In this document: one piece after another, positions 43,306 to 51,663 of the stretch
How positions within the stretch are numbered: the stretch's first letter is position 1
How the letters are laid out: every line of letters begins with the position of its first letter
Notes under the pieces: model-generated
Database searches by the model: none
What the model saw: the letters and a program-made list of their open reading frames with translations, nothing else
Told to the model about the DNA's origin: nothing
Made by a program: the position numbers and the translations under genes
NCBI GenBank assembly: GCA_011523845.1
Contig: WTFV01000122.1
Location: 15,817 to 78,578 of the forward strand
Reading direction: 5' to 3'
Length of the DNA: 62,762 bases
Source: Acidobacteriota bacterium
Lineage (GTDB): Bacteria; Acidobacteriota; Vicinamibacteria; Vicinamibacterales; UBA8438

Positions 43306-44784
43306 ATGATGCAGGGACCCTGCAGGAATACATGGCGAGCCCTGGCCATCCTCGCTCTGCTCGCGGCCGATCCGCCGGCGGCCGGCGCCCAGGACGAGGA
43401 CAACGAGCTCGACCGCTTCATGGAGCAGGTGCTGGAGCAGCGCGAGCGGAACGCGGCGGTGCGGTTGCAGTACGTGCTCGACGAGCAGTCGCAGTTTCGC
43501 CTCACCGGACCCGGGGGCGCGGCGTTGTGGGGTTTCCGCGGCGAGTACACCTGGTACGAGCGCGATGGTTTCTTCGTGCGGAGCCCCGTCCGTGTCGACG
43601 GCGTGACCATCGACGAGGAGCGCCGGCGCGCGTACGAGGCCGACTGGCTGCGGCGGGAGCAACGGCGCAGCGAGCGCCGCCGGGACGAGCGCAGGTCGCC
43701 CACCCGCGCGTCGCGGCGTTCGACCCGCGACAACGTGCGCATTGCGGTCGAGCGCCTGTGGAACGCCCGGCTCGAGGGCGAGTTGCTCGACGCGATCGCC
43801 GAGCAGGCCCGGACGTGGGGCGACGACCACGCCGCGATCACGGAGGCGGCCGACCGGATCCTGGAGGCGCTCGGCGGCATGCCGGCGGTCGGGTTCGACC
43901 GCGCCGTCGAGCGGGCGCGGGACGGGTTCGCGATGCTGGAAGCCGGCCGGCTGCTCCCCGACGAGGTGGCGGGCATGCTCGGCCGCGCGATCGCGCAGGT
44001 CGCGCCGGCCGCGCCGGCGGCGACGGACGAGGAGTTCGCCCGGTTCCTGGAGCTGTTCGACCTGGCCGTGCAGTTCGACCTGGCGCTGGCGCAGGTGGAC
44101 ACCACGCCGGCGGAGACGCACGCGGACCCGGCCGTGGCCCGGGTTCGCGCTGCCGCGCTCGTCGAGCGCCGTCGTGCGCTGGCGGCGTCGGCCGGAGGGG
44201 CCGGCGGACCGGATGTCCAGGAGCCGCCGGCCGCGAATCCTGCCTGGGGCGGCCTCGAGCCGCGCTTCGTTTCCGACGCGTACTTCCTCGATTTCGAGTT
44301 CGAGCCGGGCAACTACTACCTGGTCGGCCGCGAGACGCTGGACGGACAGGACGTGCTGCGGATCGAGTACTACCCCGAGCAGATGTTCACCGGGGAGCGC
44401 GACGAGACGGACTCGGATCCGGACCGGGGCGGCGACGGTCGCGACGAGGAGGCGGCCATGAACAAGACGAGCCTCGTCACGCTCTGGATCGATCCGGTGC
44501 AGCACCAGATCGTGCGCTACACCTTCGACAACCTCGGCTTCGACTTCCTGCCGGGGCGCTGGCTGTTCCGCCTGGACGATCTGACCGCGTCGATGACCAT
44601 GCGCCAGCCGTTTCCGGGCGTCTGGCTGCCGGCGCGCATCGACATGCGCGCCGCGCTGTCGCTGGCGACCGGCCGTTACGAAGTCGCCGGCACGCGCACG
44701 TACGACAACTATCGCGAGGCCGAGACAGGCGGGCGCGTGCGAACGGTCGGGTCGGACTCGAGCGGACTGGATGTGCCGCGATGA
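43306..44784 (+). CDS. Exported protein of unknown function with LolA-like C-terminal half
   Basis: A 492-residue exported protein with a signal peptide (TWRALAILALLAADPPAAGA). The N-terminal half is charged and helical with an Arg-rich stretch (RREQRRSERRRDERRSPTRA). The C-terminal part has FEFEPGNYYLVGRETLDGQD, LRIEYYPEQMF, LVTLWIDPVQHQIVRYTFDN and WLPARIDMRAALSLATGRYEV, a pattern seen in LolA/outer-membrane lipoprotein-sorting-like domains. No catalytic motif is visible. It is followed by an Omp85-type barrel gene whose longest frame starts on this gene's stop codon, so the two probably work together at the envelope. Confidence 0.6.
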   Translation: MMQGPCRNTWRALAILALLAADPPAAGAQDEDNELDRFMEQVLEQRERNAAVRLQYVLDEQSQFRLTGPGGAALWGFRGEYTWYERDGFFVRSPVRVDGVTIDEERRRAYEADWLRREQRRSERRRDERRSPTRASRRSTRDNVRIAVERLWNARLEGELLDAIAEQARTWGDDHAAITEAADRILEALGGMPAVGFDRAVERARDGFAMLEAGRLLPDEVAGMLGRAIAQVAPAAPAATDEEFARFLELFDLAVQFDLALAQVDTTPAETHADPAVARVRAAALVERRRALAASAGGAGGPDVQEPPAANPAWGGLEPRFVSDAYFLDFEFEPGNYYLVGRETLDGQDVLRIEYYPEQMFTGERDETDSDPDRGGDGRDEEAAMNKTSLVTLWIDPVQHQIVRYTFDNLGFDFLPGRWLFRLDDLTASMTMRQPFPGVWLPARIDMRAALSLATGRYEVAGTRTYDNYREAETGGRVRTVGSDSSGLDVPR

Positions 44785-44894
44785 CGCCCGGCGGCGGCAG
44801 GCGACGCGACCATGTTCACGGCAGACGCCGGCGGCGCGCGAGGGTCGCGACCGCGAGGCGCTGCGCACGGCCTGGCGCGGTCACGAGGCCTCCG

Positions 44895-46232
44895 ATGATT
44901 CTGCCGCGGCCGGCCGGCCGTTCAGCCGCCGCCTGCGCCGCGGCCGCGATCTGTCTCACGCTCACGCCAGGGGTTTGCGCTGCAGGAAATGGCTCCGGTG
45001 CACGCGGCGCCGTGCCGGCCGCGCCAGGCGTGCTCGTCCAGGGGTCGGCGCCGGAGACCGTGGTCGACCTGCGGGTGCACGGCAACCACTCCATCCCGGA
45101 CGATGCGGTGCTGGCGCTGGCCGGCGTCGCCGTCGGCGACGCCGTCGATGCCGGTGTCGCCGATGCCGTCATGTTGCGGCTCGAAGCCAGCGGGCGTTTC
45201 GAGTCGGTGGAAGTCCGCAAGCGGTATCGCTCGCTGGTCGCGACGGATCGGATCGCGCTGATCATCGTGGTGCGGGAACGGCCGCGCGCGTCGATCCGGA
45301 ACCCGGTGGTGCGGTCGTTCGCCCGCCTCGCCGGGCAGTCCATGTTCCTGCCGGTCCTTCGCTACGACGAGGGCTACGGGATGTCGTACGGGGCGCGGTT
45401 CAGCTTCGTGGACGTCCTGGGGCAGGGGAGTCGGGTCTCGGTACCGGCAACGTGGGGCGGCGACAAGCGGGTGGCGCTGGAGGTGGAGCGACCGCTGGCC
45501 GGCGGCGTGGTCGACCGCGTGCGGGGCGGCGGATCGCACGGACGCCGGACGCACCCGTATTTCGGGGTCGAAGATCGACGGACGCGGGTCTGGATGGGCG
45601 TCGATCGCGAGCTGGAGCTCGGGCTTCGAGCAGGTGCGGAGGCGGCCTGGGAAGAGGTCGGGTTCCTCGGATGGCCCGATCGGTTGACGCGGCTGTCGGT
45701 CGGCCTGGCGTACGACGGCGTCTCGGCCGGCGCCTTCCCGCGCGACGACGTCAGGCTGCGGGCCGCGGTCGAGCGGATCGGCATCGCGGGACGATCGGGC
45801 TCCGTCATCCGGCCGCACATCGATGTCCAGGCGTTCAAGGGGGTGGGAGGGCAGGCGGTTCTGGCGGCGCGCGTCCTGTTCGAGGGGGCCTCCGCGGCGT
45901 TGCCGCCCTACGAGAAGGCTTTGCTCGGTGGGGGTGGCAACCTGCGCGGGTGGCGGGTCGGCGCACGGGTGGGAGACCGGCTCGCGGCGGCGTCGGTCGA
46001 GCTCCGGCTGCCGCTCGGCTCGCCGGTTTCCATGGGGAACGCCGGGGTGCGCGTCTTCTACGACACGGCGGCAGCCTACGACGCCGGCGGGTCGGTCCGC
46101 GACCAGCGGTTCCTGAAGGGGGCCGGCGGGGGCGTCTTTCTCACCGTCCCGTTCGGGAGCCTGCACCTCGACCTCGGCCACGATTTTCGTGGGTCGGTGC
46201 GGATCCACGCCGGCGCGGGGCTCGGCTTCTGA
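44895..46232 (+). CDS. Omp85-superfamily barrel with a single POTRA domain
   Basis: A 445-residue outer-membrane protein. It has a signal peptide (SAAACAAAAICLTLTPGVCA), one POTRA domain (ETVVDLRVHGNHSIPDDAVL, ALAGVAVGDAVDAGVADAVM, GRFESVEVRKRYRSL) and a beta barrel that includes GGNLRGWRVGARVGDR, the L6-like RGx motif of Omp85 proteins, and a C-terminal GAGLGF. BamA and TamA have several POTRA domains, so this is a minimal form with an unknown client. The start is uncertain: ATG 44895 has GAGG upstream; ATG 44781 overlaps the previous stop but adds 38 Arg-rich residues. Confidence 0.8.
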   Translation: MILPRPAGRSAAACAAAAICLTLTPGVCAAGNGSGARGAVPAAPGVLVQGSAPETVVDLRVHGNHSIPDDAVLALAGVAVGDAVDAGVADAVMLRLEASGRFESVEVRKRYRSLVATDRIALIIVVRERPRASIRNPVVRSFARLAGQSMFLPVLRYDEGYGMSYGARFSFVDVLGQGSRVSVPATWGGDKRVALEVERPLAGGVVDRVRGGGSHGRRTHPYFGVEDRRTRVWMGVDRELELGLRAGAEAAWEEVGFLGWPDRLTRLSVGLAYDGVSAGAFPRDDVRLRAAVERIGIAGRSGSVIRPHIDVQAFKGVGGQAVLAARVLFEGASAALPPYEKALLGGGGNLRGWRVGARVGDRLAAASVELRLPLGSPVSMGNAGVRVFYDTAAAYDAGGSVRDQRFLKGAGGGVFLTVPFGSLHLDLGHDFRGSVRIHAGAGLGF

Positions 46233-46282
46233 GACGGCCTCGGTCGCCGGACGGCCATCGTATCGTGCGCCCGAGCGCCCCG

Positions 46283-46384
46283 AAACGCCTCGCAGGCTCG
46301 GCGTTTCGGCCCATCCCCCCGCTCCATGACCTTGCGCCTCGGTACTTCGCTTCGCTGCGTTCTGCGGCGCAAGCTCCTGGCCGC
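46283..46384 (+). repeat. Dispersed repeat B, copy 1
   Basis: About 100 bases in the gap after the Omp85 gene match 54183-54278 on the opposite strand. Shared blocks include CGCTCCATGACCT and GCTGCGTTCTGCGGCGCA. It lies just before the HAD gene's -10 box. Confidence 0.7.
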
Positions 46385-46398
46385 CGCACCCGCGGCGC

Positions 46399-46404
46399 TA
46401 TAAT
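46399..46404 (+). promoter_or_regulatory. -10 box directly before the HAD phosphatase start
   Basis: Perfect TATAAT ends 5 bases before the GTG at 46410, so the mRNA would start on or at the start codon (leaderless). No clear -35. Confidence 0.5.
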
Positions 46405-46409
46405 CCGCC

Positions 46410-47063
46410 GTGCCCGCCGACGGACGCTTCCGCACCTTCCTCTTCGACCTGGACGGGACGCTCATCGATTCGATTCCGCTCATCATGGCGTCGTTCCGCC
46501 ACACGATGCGGACGCACCTGGGAAACGTGCCCGACGATGCCGCCTGGCGGGCCGGCTTCGGCACGCCGCTCCGGCCGCAGCTCCGCAAGTTCGCGCGGGA
46601 TGACGAGCATGCCGCTCGGATGGTGGAAACCTACCGCGCCTACACCGACACGCATCACGACCGGCTTCTGAAGTCCTACGGCGGAATCGACGGCGCGCTC
46701 GGGACACTGCGCGGCGCGGGCGCGCAACTGGCCGTCGTCACCAGCAAGACGCGCGCGCTGGCCTGGCGCGGACTCAGGGGTTGCGGGCTCGACGAGTACT
46801 TCGGCGTCCTGATCGGCGCGGACGACGTATCGCAGCACAAGCCGCACCCGGCGCCGGTGCTGGCGGCCCTCGACCGCCTCTCGGCCAGCCGGGCCGACAC
46901 GGTCTTCATAGGCGACTCGCCGCACGACATCGAGGCCGGTCGCGCCGCCGGGGTCCGGACCGCCGCGGCGCTGTGGGGGCCGTTCCCGCGCGAAACGCTG
47001 GCGCCGGCGTTGCCGCATCACTGGCTCGCCGAGCCGGCCTGCATCGCCGCTCTTGCACGGTGA
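46410..47063 (+). CDS. HAD-superfamily phosphatase (phosphoglycolate phosphatase type)
   Basis: A 217-residue HAD subfamily IA hydrolase: motif I FDLDGTLID (12-20, Asp13 and Asp15), a helical cap (about 25-90), motif II VTSKTRALA, motif III KPHPAP (Lys) and motif IV GDSPHDIEAGRAAG. Nearest named relatives by motif are PpaX and Gph, which dephosphorylate pyrophosphate-derived or 2-phosphoglycolate substrates; the actual substrate is unknown. The GTG start lies 5 bases after TATAAT. The thioesterase gene follows by 29 bases and is probably cotranscribed. Confidence 0.9.
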   Translation: MPADGRFRTFLFDLDGTLIDSIPLIMASFRHTMRTHLGNVPDDAAWRAGFGTPLRPQLRKFARDDEHAARMVETYRAYTDTHHDRLLKSYGGIDGALGTLRGAGAQLAVVTSKTRALAWRGLRGCGLDEYFGVLIGADDVSQHKPHPAPVLAALDRLSASRADTVFIGDSPHDIEAGRAAGVRTAAALWGPFPRETLAPALPHHWLAEPACIAALAR

Positions 47064-47092
47064 GGGAGCTCGACTTCGATACCATTCCGGCC

Positions 47093-47539
47093 ATGGAATC
47101 GCACTCGACGATGAATCCCATGCTGCCCCCCGGCTACGAGGCCTATGCCTACGAGGATCCCTTCGAGGATCACGTTGGACCTCTGGGTTACAGGATCGAC
47201 GGGAACCGGATCTCGTTCGCGTTCCAGGCGGACGGCCGGCACGCCAACACCGGCGGCACGCTGCACGGCGGCATGCTGATGACCTTCGCCGACTTCGCGC
47301 TCTGCCTGACCGCGGTCTGGGATCAGCCGGGCGAGAAGTGCGTGACCGTGTCGTGCAATTGCGAGTTCGTGGCGGCCGGCGAGCCGGGGACATTGATCGA
47401 GGCGGCCGGGGAAGTCGTGCGCCGGACGCGTTCGCTGACGTTCGTGCGCGGGCAGATCTTCACCGGCGACAGGGTTCTCATGAACTACAGCGCGATCGTC
47501 AAGCGCATTCCGGGCGGCCGTGAGCCGGCCGCGGGCTAG
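47093..47539 (+). CDS. Hotdog-fold thioesterase (PaaI type)
   Basis: A 148-residue hotdog-fold protein of the PaaI/4HBT family: GYRIDGNRISFAFQADGRHANTGGTLHGGMLMTFADFAL, with the HGG(M) active-site motif and the acidic residue two turns later, and VTVSCNCEFVAAGEPG. Such enzymes hydrolyse acyl-CoA thioesters. ATG 47093 gives MESHSTMNPMLPPGYEAYAY; no strong ribosome-binding site is visible, but the gene follows the HAD gene closely. Substrate not inferable. Confidence 0.88.
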   Translation: MESHSTMNPMLPPGYEAYAYEDPFEDHVGPLGYRIDGNRISFAFQADGRHANTGGTLHGGMLMTFADFALCLTAVWDQPGEKCVTVSCNCEFVAAGEPGTLIEAAGEVVRRTRSLTFVRGQIFTGDRVLMNYSAIVKRIPGGREPAAG

Positions 47540-47575
47540 TGGTCCGTCACGCCCCAGTCTTCGGACACGGACATG
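47540..47575. repeat. Dispersed repeat D, copy 1
   Basis: A 36-base unit beginning TGGTCCGTCACGCCCCAGTC and ending GACACGGACATG, immediately after the thioesterase stop. It recurs at 47612-47647 in the same orientation with two substitutions. Confidence 0.9.
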
Positions 47576-47611
47576 CAGTGGAAGCGTGTCGACCCGCCGT
47601 CGTTCATTCGG

Positions 47612-47647
47612 TGGTCCGTCACGCCCCAATCTTTGGACACGGACATG
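47612..47647. repeat. Dispersed repeat D, copy 2
   Basis: A second 36-base copy starting 72 bases after the first. The two lie in a 310-base gene-free gap (47540-47850) before the PQQ dehydrogenase. No larger element joins them. Confidence 0.9.
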
Positions 47648-47810
47648 GGGTCTACGACGCGCAATCGTTGACGATCACGGCACCGCGCATCCGAACACTC
47701 AGTCGTGCCGCAGCACCAGCAGCCCGCGCCGCGGGCAGGGTGCCGGCGCGGACGACGCCGGAAGGGAGTCTGCGCTGCGGAAACTGCCCCGACGACGCTG
47801 GATGGCGACC

Positions 47811-47816
47811 TATAAT
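47811..47816 (+). promoter_or_regulatory. -10 box for the PQQ dehydrogenase
   Basis: TATAAT lies 34 bases before the ATG at 47851, with no convincing -35 at normal spacing. The position fits a normal 5' leader containing GGAGGAAACG. Confidence 0.5.
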
Positions 47817-47850
47817 TCGCACCTGACCGCTCTCTGGATTGGAGGAAACG

Positions 47851-49836
47851 ATGATGCGCGATCGCAACGTTCCCGTCGGCGCCATGGCTTGTGCGCTCGT
47901 TCTCGTCCTGTCCTGCGCCGTCACCCCCGCGGTCGCCCAGAACGGGGCGGTCGACGGGCAGTGGCGCGCCTACGCCGCCGACCTCGGCGCGACGAAGTAC
48001 TCGCCGCTCGATCAGATCGATGCCGGCAACGTGGATCAGTTGCAGATCGCCTGGACGCGTCCCACGGTCGACCAGTCGATTCTCGACGTGGTTCCGAACC
48101 TCGGCTACAACAACGCCAACCGCTCGACGCCGCTGATGGTCGACGGCATCGTCTACGCGCCGAACGCGGTCGGCCTGGTCGAGGCGTGGGATCCGGCGAC
48201 CGGCGAGACCATCTGGGTGCAGCAGCCGTTCGAGGAAGGGCCGGCGGGTTTCCGGGGGGCGGGGCACCGCGGCATCGCGTTCTGGACCGACGGGACCCAG
48301 CGGCGCATCATCGCCCACCGCGGCGAGTGGCTCTACGCGCTCGATCCGGCGACCGGCGAGCCCTATCGCGACTTCGGCGACAACGGCCGCGTCGACTTGA
48401 AGACCGGCCTGGCCGAGGGAGCGCGCTACCGCTGGGGCGGCGCCCCGACGGTCGTCCGCGACACGATCGTGATGGGCCAGTCGATGGGCGACACGTTCTT
48501 CACCAAGGAGGACATCCGCGGCGACGTGCGCGCGTTCGACGTCCGCACCGGCGAACTGAAGTGGGTCTTCCACACCATCCCGCAGGCCGGCGAGTACGGC
48601 ACCCACACCTGGGGCGACCGCTCCTGGGAGTACAGCGGCCACGCCCCGGTCTGGTCGCTGTTCGCCGCCGACGAGGAGCTCGGCTACGTCTACATGCCGA
48701 CCTCCTCGGCCACCAACGACATGTACGGCGGGCACCGGCCCGGCGATAACCTGTTCTCGCAGTCGATCGTCTGCGTCGACGTCGAGACGGGCGAGCGCGT
48801 CTGGCACTACCAGCTCGTCCACCACGGCCTGTGGGACTACGACATCCCGGCCGCACCGATCCTGGCCGACCTCACCGTCGACGGGCGGGACATCGAGGCG
48901 GTGATCCAGATCACCAAGCAGGCCTTCGCCTTCGCGTTCGACCGGGTGACCGGCGAGCCGATCTGGCCGATCGAGGAGCGTCCGGTGCCGCAGTCGAACA
49001 CCCCGGGCGAGGTGACCTCCCCGACGCAGCCGTTTCCGACGAAGCCGCCGGCGTTCGACCGCCAGGGTGCGACGGTCGAGAACCTGATCGACTTCACGCC
49101 GGAGCTGCGCGAAGAGGCGCTGGAGATCGTCGAGCGCTACACCATCGGCCCGATGTTCACGCCGCCGTCGGTGCGCGGCGCCGGGCCCAACGACAACCAG
49201 GGGACCATCCAGCTCCCGGGCTCGCAGGGTGGGGCGGACATCCAGGGCGCGGCGTTCGATCCGGAGACCAACTACCTCTACATTCCGTCGATCACCTCGC
49301 CGTTCGTCGCCGACATCCTCGAGGGCAATCCCGACCGGACCAACCTGGCCTACATCAAGGGGACACGCCAGTGGATCGGCGGTCCGCGCGGGCTGCCGCT
49401 CTTCAAGCCGCCCTACGGCCGCGTCACCGCCTTCGACATGAACACCGGCGAGGAGGTGTGGATGGTGCCGAACGGCTACGGGCCGACCGACCATCCCGCC
49501 ATCGCGCACCTGAACCTCGGCCGCCTCGGGTCGCCCGGCCGGCCGGGGCCGCTGCTGACGAAGACGCTGCTCTTCCTCGGCGAGGGGTCGGACGTCGGCA
49601 TCCAGGCGGGCGGCCGCGTGATGGACGGCATGCCGCTGAACATCGTGACCAACTACGGCGAGCCCTGGTTCCGCGCCTACGACAAGGCGACCGGCGACGT
49701 CGTCTGGGAGATGGAGCTCGAGGCGGGCCAGACCGGCGTGCCGATGACCTACCTGCACGAGGGCAGGCAGTACGTCGTCGTGCCGATCGGCGGCCGCGAG
49801 GTGCCCGGCCAGTGGGTCGCGCTCAGCCTGCCGTAG
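47851..49836 (+). CDS. Exported PQQ-dependent dehydrogenase-like quinoprotein
   Basis: A 661-residue periplasmic quinoprotein (membrane-type glucose/alcohol dehydrogenase-like, eight-bladed). A signal peptide (VPVGAMACALVLVLSCAVTPA) is followed by DGQWRAYAADLGATKYSPLDQIDAGNVDQLQIAW, the standard opening, and blades with PATGETIWVQQPF, DPATGEPYRDFG, YRWGGAPTVV, VETGERVWHYQLVHHGLWDYDIPAAPILADL, FDRVTGEPIWPIEERPVP, NTGEEVW and TGDVVWEMEL. The HHGLWDYD motif and the following blocks are characteristic of the glucose dehydrogenase group. No cytochrome domain is fused, so electrons must go to a separate acceptor. It has a good ribosome-binding site and its own terminator. Confidence 0.92.
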   Translation: MMRDRNVPVGAMACALVLVLSCAVTPAVAQNGAVDGQWRAYAADLGATKYSPLDQIDAGNVDQLQIAWTRPTVDQSILDVVPNLGYNNANRSTPLMVDGIVYAPNAVGLVEAWDPATGETIWVQQPFEEGPAGFRGAGHRGIAFWTDGTQRRIIAHRGEWLYALDPATGEPYRDFGDNGRVDLKTGLAEGARYRWGGAPTVVRDTIVMGQSMGDTFFTKEDIRGDVRAFDVRTGELKWVFHTIPQAGEYGTHTWGDRSWEYSGHAPVWSLFAADEELGYVYMPTSSATNDMYGGHRPGDNLFSQSIVCVDVETGERVWHYQLVHHGLWDYDIPAAPILADLTVDGRDIEAVIQITKQAFAFAFDRVTGEPIWPIEERPVPQSNTPGEVTSPTQPFPTKPPAFDRQGATVENLIDFTPELREEALEIVERYTIGPMFTPPSVRGAGPNDNQGTIQLPGSQGGADIQGAAFDPETNYLYIPSITSPFVADILEGNPDRTNLAYIKGTRQWIGGPRGLPLFKPPYGRVTAFDMNTGEEVWMVPNGYGPTDHPAIAHLNLGRLGSPGRPGPLLTKTLLFLGEGSDVGIQAGGRVMDGMPLNIVTNYGEPWFRAYDKATGDVVWEMELEAGQTGVPMTYLHEGRQYVVVPIGGREVPGQWVALSLP

Positions 49837-49880
49837 CTTCGGCAGATTCGATTCGAATTGTCGGGATCGCGTAGCGTGAC

Positions 49881-49915
49881 GCCGGCGGCACCCGTAGTGT
49901 CGCCGGCTTTCTTTT
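49881..49915 (+). terminator. Intrinsic terminator after the PQQ dehydrogenase
   Basis: GCCGGCGGCAC (49881-49891) pairs with GTGTCGCCGGC (49897-49907; one G-U), loop CCGTA, followed by TTTCTTTT. This is a textbook rho-independent terminator, 45 bases after the stop and just before the ATPase gene. Confidence 0.92.
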
Positions 49916-49928
49916 CGGGACCACCGCC

Positions 49929-51101
49929 ATGGTGACGAGACTCTACGTCGACAATTTCCGGTGCCTGGTCAACTTCGAGTTGAAGCTCGACGAGACGAAC
50001 GTCCTTCTGGGCGCCAACGGCAGCGGCAAGACCTCGGTCCTGGATGTGCTGCGCCGGATTCAGGATCTCGTAGCGCGGGGAGCCAGAATCGAAGAGGTGT
50101 TCTCGACCGGCGATCTATCGCTGATCCAGGATCACGACGTACAGCACATCGAGCTCGACCTGGAGATAGACGGCAGTTCCTACCGTTACGTTCTGGGCAT
50201 CCAGCATGATCGTGGGCGCCGAAGAATGCGGATCGGCGACGAGACTCTCCATCACGACGACAAGCCGATTTTCTCGTTCCGGGACGGCACCGCCCAGCTA
50301 TACCACGACGACTACGCGAAGGGGCCTTCATATCCCTTCGACTGGTCTCGTTCGGGCGTCGGTGCGCTGAACGCGAGAGAGGACAACCGGAAGCTGACCA
50401 GGTTCAGGCACGGGCTGGCCGATATGGTCATTGCCAGTCCCTGTCCACCCCTCTTCGAACCGGAAACCAGAACCGAAGACGAGTTTCTCGAACCGTTGAT
50501 GCAGAACTTCGTCGGCTGGTACCGGCACGCCGCCCAGGAGAGGATGCGCGGTATCGGGGCGGTATTCGAGGCGCTCGGCGAGGCGCTCCCGGGCTTCGAT
50601 TCCATCAGCTTGACCGAGTCGGGCGAGAACTCGCGCGCCCTGAAGGTGGACTTTCGCCGAGCGGCCGACGGGCGCCCGCCCGACCGCTACGGTCTCGATC
50701 AGCTCTCGGACGGCCAAAGAGCGCTCATCGCATTGTATTGCCTTCTTTTCCTGTCCAGGAGCCGGCGCACGTCGTTGTTCCTCGACGAGCCCGACAACTA
50801 CCTCGCGTTGCGCGAGATTCAGCCGTGGCTGGTCGCCGTGGCAGAGCGTTGCGGAGACACGTTGGAGCAGGCGGTCCTCGTTTCTCATCATCCCGTCACC
50901 ATCGACTACCTGGCCGGTGCGAAGGGCAGATGGTTCTATCGTGACGCAAACGGCCCGGTGCGCGTCAGCAACGAGCCGGAGCGGACGGTCGGTGGGATCT
51001 CCCTTTCGGAAACCGTGGCCCGAGGCTGGGACAAGAAGCCGGATGATGACGGCCGCGATGATGACGAGCGGCCCGGGCGACGGGTTGTGGTGCGGAAGTG
51101 A
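49929..51101 (+). CDS. ABC/AAA ATPase (OLD/PARIS-like) of cassette 2
   Basis: A 390-residue ATPase: LYVDNFRCLVNFELKLDETN at the N-terminus, Walker A LGANGSGKTS (27-36), a helical insert (about 150-215), the ABC signature QLSDGQRALIALYCLLFLS, Walker B SLFLDEPDNYLA and the switch VSHHPVTIDYLAGA. This order is that of AAA_15/AAA_21 proteins, the ATPase component of several anti-phage systems. It has a C-terminal acidic/basic tail. It ends 4 bases before a gene for a small TOPRIM-type protein, so the pair is almost certainly an operon. Motif details differ from cassette 1 (LSDGQ here, MGAGM there). Confidence 0.9.
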   Translation: MVTRLYVDNFRCLVNFELKLDETNVLLGANGSGKTSVLDVLRRIQDLVARGARIEEVFSTGDLSLIQDHDVQHIELDLEIDGSSYRYVLGIQHDRGRRRMRIGDETLHHDDKPIFSFRDGTAQLYHDDYAKGPSYPFDWSRSGVGALNAREDNRKLTRFRHGLADMVIASPCPPLFEPETRTEDEFLEPLMQNFVGWYRHAAQERMRGIGAVFEALGEALPGFDSISLTESGENSRALKVDFRRAADGRPPDRYGLDQLSDGQRALIALYCLLFLSRSRRTSLFLDEPDNYLALREIQPWLVAVAERCGDTLEQAVLVSHHPVTIDYLAGAKGRWFYRDANGPVRVSNEPERTVGGISLSETVARGWDKKPDDDGRDDDERPGRRVVVRK

Positions 51102-51105
51102 ACTT

Positions 51106-51642
51106 GTGAGTGGGGTCCGGATCATCCTCCTCTGCGAAGACTCGCAGACGGATACGTTCGTGCGCCGATTTCTGAAGCGCCGCAACTTCCAGGGCCGGGA
51201 CATCGATACACGTCCGCTGCCGGCGGGCCGCCAGTCCGGTGAGCAATGGGTACGAGAACGGTATCCGGACGAGTTGAAAGCCATCCGCGAGATACAGAAT
51301 GCCTACCTGATTGTCGTCACGGATGCGGACAGGAATTCGACCGCGGAGCGCCGGGCGCAACTCGACGCGGCGTGCGACGAGAAACAGGTTCCGAGGAGAG
51401 GCGACGGTGATCGGGTTCTCGTTATCGTCCCGCGCAGGAACATCGACACGTGGCTCCACTACCTTGGCGGCGGAACCGCGGTCGACGAGACCGTGAGGCA
51501 CCCGCGGTTGAGGCGCGAGAGTCGCTGCGTGACTCATGCGAACGTGCTGTACAGGATGTGTCACGAGACGCAGAGACTCGACGAAGACGCTCCGCCGTCA
51601 CTGCGGGAGTCGTGCGGGGAGTACCGCCGTCTCCAGAGATGA
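51106..51642 (+). CDS. TOPRIM-type partner of cassette 2
   Basis: A 178-residue protein starting at GTG 51106: VRIILLCEDSQTDTFVRRFL provides the first TOPRIM acidic residue (CED), and NAYLIVVTDADRNSTAERR the DxD pair. The C-terminal half has RVLVIVPRRNIDTWLHYL and no known nuclease insert. The E...DxD order is that of TOPRIM domains in OLD nucleases and PARIS AriB. Cassette 1's partner (DUF3226 type) is a different TOPRIM subtype. Start evidence is position only, 4 bases after the ATPase. A nuclease role in phage defence is an inference from the pairing. Confidence 0.7.
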   Translation: MSGVRIILLCEDSQTDTFVRRFLKRRNFQGRDIDTRPLPAGRQSGEQWVRERYPDELKAIREIQNAYLIVVTDADRNSTAERRAQLDAACDEKQVPRRGDGDRVLVIVPRRNIDTWLHYLGGGTAVDETVRHPRLRRESRCVTHANVLYRMCHETQRLDEDAPPSLRESCGEYRRLQR

Positions 51643-51663
51643 CCCGTCGTCAGCGGCCACCTC

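Noticed and set aside
43100..43309. Short plus-strand frame of 69 codons before the LolA-like gene
   Set aside because: No ribosome-binding site, no motif and overlap with the start of a better-supported gene.
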